Shown: positions 1 to 9,200 of the stretch, piece by piece
How positions within the stretch are numbered: position 1 is the stretch's first letter
How the letters are laid out: each line of letters starts with the position of its first letter
Source: Temnopleurus reevesii
Lineage: Eukaryota > Echinodermata > Echinoidea > Temnopleuroida > Temnopleuridae
Assembly (NCBI GenBank): GCA_036244855.1
Contig: BQKZ01001466.1
Location: 84,901-98,429 of the forward strand
Reading direction: 5' to 3'
Length of the DNA stretch: 13,529 nt
The notes under the pieces: generated by a model
What the model was told of the DNA's origin: nothing
Database searches by the model: none
What the model saw: the letters and a program-made list of their open reading frames with translations, nothing else
Translations under genes and position numbers: made by a program

Positions 1-35
<35 letters not shown>

Positions 36-117
36 CCACCATCATCATCATCATCATCATCATCATCACCACTATGAGCACCATCATTATCGTCATCATC
101 ATCCATTATCGTTATTA
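1..117. repeat. (CAT)n microsatellite, degenerate at its right end
   Basis: Nearly pure CAT repeats to about 75, then interrupted CAT/CGT/TAT triplets. It is cut by the window edge and lies in the intron after E11. Confidence 0.95.
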
Positions 118-154
118 CTAGTTTTCATGAAATAAATAATAGTGTAAAACATAC

Positions 155-247
155 CTTAAGTTCCAGTTGATGCCTCAGAGTCATCTTTGTAATGGCTTGT
201 TCCTGTTCTTATAATAAGCGCTGAGCATCAGTATGTTTCAAAGCAGC
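155..247 (-). CDS. CCDC158: CCDC158-like exon E11, with an in-frame TAA
   Basis: The acceptor is ttttaacag|GCT and the donor AAG|gtatgt. It is 93 nt, phase 0 to 0, 31 codons. It reads AALKHTDAQRLL, TAA at 211-209, then EQEQAITKMTLRHQLELK. The human segment is also 31 residues as recalled, ending RLKLQHTLDIK, with Gln at the TAA position (human DIIQRQEQE). TAA is one transition from CAA. Splice sites and the sequence after the stop are well kept, so either the change is recent or it is not a true stop. Downstream exons lie outside the window. Confidence 0.75.
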
Positions 248-3200
248 CTGTTAAAAATGTTACAGGAATATTTGAAATATTTCCAAAGAAATACACTAAA
301 CTAGACAGGATTTGCCTCAAATAAATTCTTCTCATTGGTATGTAATTTCTAGTTCATATGAATAGATTGAGTATTAAAAGTGAAAAAAAGGGACAGGGCA
401 GAAAAAAAAGACTTCTTTAAAAGAATCATCCAAATTTCCAACAAGTTAACATTCATAAACTGATGTAAAATTATAGCAAAACACGTATATCTTTCCCTTA
501 TTATGCATACATTTATAACATGCCTAATTTTTAATTATATGCAAGTAAATTATGAGAGATGATTCACAATGCTGAAATACTCTTCAAAATAGTCATTGGC
601 TCCAATTCAATGATAGTAATTAAATTTCAGAAGTTGAAACATCATCTTGAATGGATATTTATGTAAAATGAAAAAAAGTAAATTGTTCAAAGCCACAATA
701 TACAGGGGAAAAGTTTTGAAATTCTATCCCTTTTAAGTGAGAAGTTTCATGAGGCAAAGTTGATGATATACAATAGTTCTAAATGTACCTTTTCAAGTGC
801 AGCTTCTAACTTGGCAACCATGTCCTTTTGAGATGTCTTTTTGTCAGACAAACTCCTCAGCTTGCGTTGGAATCGCTCCATCTGTTCATTCAACTTTGAA
901 ACCTGCTCCTCAAGAACGGTTTTCTCTGTCTCTAGAACAGATTTTTCCTGGAATGAGAATTAATGAAAAGACTTTCATTATTAAAATGTAGATGGAGAGA
1001 TGAGATAATCCGTTTTTTGCTCTTTTCTATTCTATTGGCTGAAACGCCAATGGGTTCCTGTGAAAATCATAAAGAGTAGGGGTGTTGTTGTTCAAAAGTT
1101 GAAGTTGATCAGAACGTGCCAATCAAAACCATTTTTTTATTGTGTGTTTGGTAAAAAGAGCATACCACACGCGAATGAAAATCCACTTTACAATTTACAA
1201 CTGATTTGCAGTTGATTGCGATCAATTGCAACTTTTAATTTTAAGTGTTCCATTATAACTCTCTTCACACTAATAAATCATGATAAGCGTGACAAATCAC
1301 CTTGTTTCAACAACTCATGTTAATCTGATGCCTATTAAAGTCAGATGACAATTGAAGAGAGCATGCATAAAGCCATGAAAAAAATGTCTGGTTTTCTAAT
1401 GAGTTTTATATATCTTAATAGGGTCAGATGGTTGCAAATTTTTATCATTCTGATCAATCCTTTTATCTATTAACATTTGTCATGACGAAAGACAGCATAG
1501 AAGGCAGAGAAATGTTTAAAATAAAGTTAGAAACCTCTCAAATGAAAAAAAAGAAGACATGGTCAGTGCAGGATGACTAAACATTTTTTTTCAATCTATT
1601 TCTTTACTTTGTTTCTTTATAATTTTACTGGGGGAGGGAGTGGGGGGGGGGGGGGCTTGTACCTTCAGAGTACCACTAAGACTCTCCTCCAGCCCATGAA
1701 TCTTGATCTGTAAGAAATCCACCTGGTTCCTCTTGCTCAGTAACTCATGCTGCACACTATCAGCTATATCCACAGCTACATGTACACGTAAGAAGAAAAA
1801 TGGAACGACAATTGAGAAAATATAAAATAACAAAAATAGCATTTTTATTTTATCTTCCCTACATTCTTACAGAGAAATATGTTTTGACCTATTTTAATCA
1901 AAATACAGGTGCTGAGCTGTATAAAACTGTAAAAATTGCCCAGTTGCTTTGGACAAATGAAAACACGACCAGGGCATTCATATTTATAGCCACTTGCCCT
2001 ATTGGGAAAGTTGTGATGTTACAATAGCTAACGAACCTCAATGTTTGCTTTACAACATTAGTAGGCAAGAAAAATTTACAAAGATCAATGAACTTTTTCA
2101 TGTTTTTCCCTTGATCATTATTTCAACTCAAATGCCATTTTCATATGTATTTTTCCTCATGAATTGGGTGAATTATGTTCCAAAAGGAAAAGAAATTAAT
2201 TATCTTAAAAAGATGAGACGGACTGATGCTACCTTTAAAAAATGGTATTTTAGGGCAACTAAATTTTGCCATATTTACCTCTTGCATCAGCAGATTTGGT
2301 AGCCCTGAGGGCCTGCAAGGTCAGCTGAAGGTCATGCTCCAGGCCTTGGATCCGCAGCTCTAGATTGCTCCTGGACTTCTCATGGGAGACCTCCAGCTCT
2401 TGGTAGCGTGTCTCCAAGATCTCCTTCTCACTGGCTAGCTTTGTTGCCTGGAAAGAAGTAATAGCTACAGTTCAGTTGTCCTCAAAATTATTCATAGCCC
2501 ATGAAAAATAATATTCTTTGGCGGATTTTTCATTTATAAAAAATGTTACGTTTGTATGTTCTGTACATCTTTTGTCTACATGTACATGATGCTATGTGTT
2601 AATTCACATAATGTTTGACCATACCTCATTTGCATAATAAAAGATGTGGCCCAGAATTCCTTTCTGCAGATGTTCAGAACTATTCATACCCCTGAAGAGA
2701 TCTCAACAAAAGTGTCTTTTGTTGATAAATCCTATTGTTTACACCTCCTGTGAATGTGATAATCTTTGCCCTAGTGTTAATTCAAGATGTTCCAGTGAAA
2801 TAAATACCATCTTTTGTGTCCAAATGTTAAACAGTGAAAGGAAATAGTCCCTTTCCATATGGGCATAAATAGAGGAAGTCTGCTCAGATCATTCTCAGTT
2901 TCTGATCATCATGGCCAAGAAGAAGGAGCTCAGAGAGGACCTACGTCGAAGTCGTGTGCATGCCCAGAGTAGAGGTAAGGGTTACAAAGCTATTTCCAAG
3001 CAGTATGATGTCCCTGTGGCTACTGTTCAGAGCATAATAAACAAGCACAAGAGGTTCAACACTGTTAAGAACCTCAGTGGGCATGGCAGAAAGTGCAAGG
3101 TTTCCTCCAAACTTGCCAGGAAAATCTGCCGAGAGGTCATCAATAATCCGCGGACTACAACCAAGGCCCTAATTGACACCCTTCACCAGGCTGGGACGAA

Positions 3201-6200
3201 GGTGTCACGGTCTACCGTAGAGCGAATCCTGCACAGAGGTGGACTACATGGATGTAGGCCTCGGAAGACACTGCTACTCAGGAAAAAGCATCTGGAAACG
3301 CGCCTGGCCTTTGTTAGAGGTCATCTGTCGATAGATCCAAGTGTTTGGTGCAACGATCATGTGGTCTGATGAGATGAATTTGGAGTTATTTGGCAATATG
3401 GATGCAAGATACGTCTGGAGAAAGGAAGGAGAGGTGTACAAACCAAAGAATACCATGCCCATTGTCAAGCATGGTGGTGGAAGCATCATGCTATGGGGAT
3501 ACTTCTCTTCCAATGGCACTGGGAACCTCGTCAAGGTCGAAGGAATCATGGAAAAGGAGTATTACATCAAGATCCTTGATGCAAATGTGAAAAAATCTGC
3601 TGAGAAACTGCAGACTTGGCAACAATTGGAAGTACCTGCAGGACAATGATCCGAAGCACACAGCCAAAGTAATGAAGAAATGGTTCAAGGACAACGGTAT
3701 CAACATCCTAGAGTGGCCAAACCAGAATCCTGACCTTAATCCAATCGAGAACTTGTGGCATGACATGAAGACCACAGTGATGGCACGGAAACCGACCAAC
3801 CTGACACAGCTTGAGGCTTTCGCCAAAGCAACGTTGGCCAGCATCCCACAGGAGACATGTAGGTAGCTTGTAGACAACTACAAAAAACATCTAGAAGCAG
3901 TCATCAAAAACAAAGGATATGCTATCGACCAATAAAGAAAGAAATTGGACTCAGTACACATAGGGTATGAATAATTCTGATCATGGCAATTTTTGCAAAT
4001 TCATGAATAGAATACCCCAGAAATTGATAATTTCTCGATTTGTGTATTGTTGTTATTGTTTTACTTGTTGGTCATATATAAATCATGAAAATGATCAACA
4101 AAATGCATTAATTTTAGGGCAATAATAAAAAACTACCAAAATAAACAAGGGTATGAATAATTTTGAGGACAACTGTATATTAGTCTTCAAGTGTTATAGA
4201 TGGGAGGACCAGGCCTCTATGACCTGGTTACAGGGTTCCTCGTTCTTCTTGGTCTTATCATGGGAGACCTCCAGCTCCTGGTAACGTGTTGTCTCCACGA
4301 TCTCCTCATCGGCCAGCTTTGTTGCCTGGAATAACAAAAATAGATATCATTATTATCATTAATAAAAAATCACAACTCCATGATGTGATAACAGGGATCC
4401 AGGTTGCTCTTGGATTTCTCAAGAGAGACTTCAATCTTCTGGTATTATCAATGGAGGATCATACATGTAGCTCCATGACCTACATGTAGTAGCAGGGATC
4501 CAGATTGCTCCTTGTCTTCTCATGGGAGGCATCCAGCTCCTGGTAGCGTGTCTCCAAGATCTCCTTCTCACTTGCGAGTTTTGTTGCCTGAAATTAACCA
4601 AAAGATATTACATTATTCTTGAAAAATTCAAATTCGTGGATAGACCTTTTGTTAAAAGCTCAAGTTCTTCGAGCAGCCCCTCTCTGCTGTCTATCAGTTT
4701 CCCTACCTGCCTAGACAGCCTTGGACAACATCTTTCACTTCAGATTAAAAATATTTCTTTACATTCCCATCCCAAATTTACTTTACAAATGCAGTGTAAT
4801 TGAAAAAAAGTGATGGATTCAAAACTTTTGAACAGTTCTTCTTCCAGCACCGCTTTACATTCAATCAATTTTCTCCACCTCCAGAGGCTTGTCTTGAATT
4901 GCCTTAAAAACATCTCCATAAGAAAGGTTAGGAGTAGAGGGATTCTTAAATCTCACAAGTATTTGTAAGAAATGAAATCCCCAAACTTTGGGGATTTGTA
5001 AGAAATGAAATCCCCAAAGATTGTGAGCTCCCCTAGTAGACCTACTCTGCCTTCTATAACATTCCCCATCTCCTCATGCTAATCTAAGTCTGCATCAGAC
5101 AATGTCTTCTTAATAAAATAGGGTAGATGTGATGGATCGATAAACTTGGAGAGCTGTGACGGATCTATAAATTTGGATTACTATTCAAAATTCACTGAAC
5201 AAATAATGAAACAAGCAGTGAAAAACAAAAACCTTGAATCCCAAAGCTATGGACTAACCTTTTATTGAAAGGTCTTGAGCTCTTCCAGTAATCCTGCTTT
5301 CCCCTCGATCACTTTCTCCACTTCGCCATGTTTATTTTGGACAGCATTAGACAATGTCTTCACCTCCAGTTCCAAGGACTGCACTCTCTTCTCCCTGACC
5401 TTCAACTTCCTGTTCAGGTCATCCTTCAGACCTTTGACCTCTGCAAGCTGCTTAGTCTTCTCATCCAGGAGTTTGATGAAATTATCCTTCTCCTGCCTTG
5501 CATCAGAATGGACTCTCTCATTGGACTCCATGACTTGGGCGAGGTTCATCTTCTGTTGGTATACCATTTGGTATTCATGCTCTCTCTCAGTCAGCTGACC
5601 TTGTAATCTGATAATGAAAATTTAATAATAGAAATGAAAATAGAAGTAATAATAATGAATGTGAAGAAGAAGATGATAATTGAGACGACGATGATGAAAA
5701 TGAAGAAAATTTTGATTATGATGACAATACTGATAATAATAACATTAACAGAGCCATTGTGCCTTTTTTACTTTGATCCTGGAAAAACATGAATTAACTA
5801 TGTGTCTTGTTTTAGAATTGCATTCTGCTTCTTGTTTGCTTAACCCTAGCTCTACAACAGGACTTTTTACTTCAAGATCTCAAGCAACAGTCAAGACCAA
5901 ATTTGCGTCAACCGAGCACGGGGTCTTGATATTACGCGGGTTTGAAAATATCCATACCATTAGAGTTGATAGAGGTTCCGGTCAATATGACAAGAATCAA
6001 GACAAAGGATTTGTTATTATCACTATCATTATTGTTCTTCTTATGTAAACCTCAGCGATGGCTGGTGCTTGATTATTTGTTTGTTGTCTTTTGTTTCATT
6101 CACCTTGAAAAAATCAATACATGAATTATGTGAATATAAATAAATAAGTAAATGAAGGAAGGAAGACATAAATTTATAAATACATGAATATGACCAAACC

Positions 6201-9200
6201 TATTCTGGAGGCTGGAGGCCGACTCTAGTTCCTTGATTCTCTCCATAGACATCTGCTGATAATGATCCCTCTCCTGTGTAAGAATATCAATCATCTTAGA
6301 TTTCTCCCCCAGCTGTTTCTCCACTCTACCCTGTGCATCCTGCATGGTTTCGAGCTTTGCAGATGTCTCTTCCAGCACTGCAGTGAGTCTATCCCTGCTC
6401 TGATTGGCCTGTTCTACGTCAGACGTCTTCTTTGTGAGCTCTAGTGAAAGTCTGTTCTTCTCTGATTGGTGAGACTCGATGTCGGCCAGGAGTTGGCTGG
6501 TCTTGTCCACTGCTTTCTTTTGTTCCTCACATTGCACTTCAACAATCTACAAATAAAATAATTTTTTGTTTTAAGTTCATATATTATTCATTGCTTGGAG
6601 AAGTTATTGAGCAGGTTTGAAAAGTTAACATAGATTTGAAGGACTCTGAATTCCTATTAAACATTAATTTCAGTAAGCATAAAAATGAACAACTAAAATC
6701 TCAAAAGGTTTGATTAAGTTGCTAAAGCATTTTTCATAAACTTGCAAAGAAAATATAACGAACCCTCTAACCAAATGTTCAAAATAAGATTAGCAAAGCA
6801 AATAATGTTTTGATGATTTCTAAATTCTTATTCTCATTGAATGACTTTCTTGAATCACATAAAAATAAACTTATTTTGCAAAGCATTGCTCCTATTTTCA
6901 AACATACAGTATGAGGATCTGAACATTTTTTAAATAAAAAAAGTGACACCAGAACTGTTAGGTTATAATGCACAAAAAATATTGCTCTATATGTTACTGA
7001 ATTGAATTGAGTGTGGGTTGCTCATTATTTACCTTTTGTCTGATGATATTCCGAGCCTCCTCTCTCTCAGCCTCCAGCATCTCCTGCATGTGTCTGACCT
7101 CCAGTGATCTTGCCTCAAGCTCTCGCTGGATGTTGGTCAAGCGCTGACCGTCCCGTGACCGTAGCTGACCCGTCTTCTCCTTCTCCTCTTCCAGTTGAGC
7201 GTTGAGAGACGAAATGGTTTCCTTGTGGATGGAAAGTAGAAGAATCGAAAAGTGAAAAGGAAATAACAACTTCGTCTGCAAACTGTAAATTTGATCTTGC
7301 AAAGCCTGTGCAGGAAATATCTCATCGCGGGTTGGGTTATGGAACTTCTTCATACAATCATGACACAATGCCAAATCGTGAGCACAACATGTCTACATCA
7401 ATAGCGACAATGTTCTGGTTATATCCTCATCTATCATATTGCAATGTAAAGTTAGCATTTGCTAGTTTGAATTGTGGTTGACATACATATACATTCTCTT
7501 TCGTTAAGCAACATCCAGTTACTATTTCTTTCCTAAGCTGATTTAGTAGCAAGAAGGTGATAGCTATGGCTATTTTGAGCATCATGCTAAATATACAACA
7601 TTTGTAATGTGTTCTCACACATAAATTTCCACCCACAAATTCACAGATTGATTAATAAAGAGTTAGTTAGACAGGTTTCCATTCTTACCTTGTTAGATTG
7701 CAGTGTAAGGTTAGCATCAGCTAGTTTGAGTTGTACCTTAGATATTTCCTCTCTGGTGGCTTTCATATTATCCCGGGTAATATCCAATTCTGATGTAAGC
7801 TCATCAATCTGTGGACATAATAGAATATGTTTTAACACATATTTTGATACTAGAGCAATGATAGAGCAAAGGAGAGGATGTACAGCTATTCAAAAAAAGA
7901 AAAAATCCTATGCAATATACAGCCTTTCATTGTTTACAATAGTTGATTTATCAGAAGGTACATGACTGTAATAGAAACAATCACTAAGTAATGCACATAC
8001 CCAGACCGTTATAAACTATCTGTGCCCCACAGTGACAAAAAAAATGTTTACTTTGAACATTCTTGAATCTATTTATACAAGTCATGTATATACAGGATAC
8101 ACTCCCCAAAGAGTGGAAAATGTGTATACATTGCATGCATGCATGTCAGAATCCAATAAACCGGGGTAATAATAGCTGTAAGTTATTGCAGGGCCTGCTG
8201 GGATAACTTTTCAAGAACTGAAGCAGGTACCCAGGGTAAATAAGACGCAGTATTATTATCATTATTATCATTATTGTTACCTTTCCATTGCATTTGTTAC
8301 TTTCCATGTTCATCTCTGTCTTCAAAGTTTCATACTGGCCTGTTAGCATTCCACATGTCATTGTCTTCAGTGATAGCTGTTTGGTAGACTGCTCTTTCAA
8401 GAAGTAAAATATCTTGTCTTATCTATGATAGAATACCTCCTGATGGGCTTATTGACTTTGAATAACTGTTTCTCTTTTCAATGCCTCATGCTGGACTGCT
8501 AGTGTACCTAATTCCATGTCTTGAACAGACTGCTCACTTTTAAGCAGATATCTTATCTTATATTAATCTTATCTTATTTTTATTTATCTGTTTTATTATG
8601 ATTATTAAGATAGAATACCTTCTGATGAGCTTGTTGTCTCTCCATATTCATCCCCTCTTCAATGCTCCATACTGCCCTGTTCGTGTACAAAGTTCTAATA
8701 TCTTTATCTTTATTTCATTTTATTTTTCTTTTATCTTGATCTGTTATATTATGATAGAATACCTTTTGATGAGGTTGTTTACTTTTCATATCTATTGCTC
8801 TTTTCACAGCCTCATACTGGCCTGTTAGCATGAGAAGCTCCATTATCTTCAATGATAGCTGTTTGGTAGATTACTCTCTAATAAGTAAAGATCTTTTATC
8901 TTTTATCTTTAACTTATCTTTATATGTCTAATTAAAAAAAAAGTAATAGTATGATATCATACATGTACCTCCTGATGGGATTGTTGACTTTGATAGAAAT
9001 GTTTCTCTTTTCAATGCCTCATGCTGGCCTGCTAGTATACCTAATCCCATGTCTTGAACTAACTGCTCATTTATAAACAAATATCCTTACAAATCGTATT
9101 TTATCTTATCTTATCTTCTCTTTATCTTCATCTATATCTTCTGTTTTATTGTGATGGACTTGTTCTCTCCCCACATATGTTTCACTCTTCAATGCAGCAT

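Larger units (their letters stand above)
2468..4175 (+). mobile_element. Tc1/mariner (Tc1-like, DD34E) transposon, inactive
   Basis: The element is about 1.7 kb, bounded by inverted ends CAGTTGTCCTCAAAATTATT (from 2473) and its complement ending at 4175. TA dinucleotides flank it at 2466-2467 and 4176-4177, the usual Tc1 target duplication. The left end has an extra CAGTT (CAGTTCAGTTG), so the true first base is 2468 or 2473. A second, inner copy of the end motif lies about 190 bp inside each end (2673-2693 and 3961-3980), giving an IR/DR layout as in Sleeping Beauty-type elements. It carries one broken transposase gene on the + strand, opposite to the host gene. It sits in intron 7, between E8 and the decayed E8 copies. 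Confidence 0.93.

Noticed and set aside
1..117. Regular CAT repeats as a possible His-tract coding region or CRISPR-like array
   Set aside because: Pure trinucleotide microsatellite with no spacers and no splice context; it is a simple repeat in an intron.
1800..2302. Several overlapping open frames on both strands (75, 67 and 102 codons)
   Set aside because: AT-rich chance frames in the E8-E9 intron. None has coil character, a domain or splice partners.
3274..3890. Minus-strand frames opposite the transposase (91, 128 and 60 codons)
   Set aside because: Shadows of the Tc1 transposase coding strand.
5275..5606. Long + strand frames opposite E7 (107 and 92 codons)
   Set aside because: They are the antisense of a well-supported coiled-coil exon, with Ser/Leu-rich composition expected from that.
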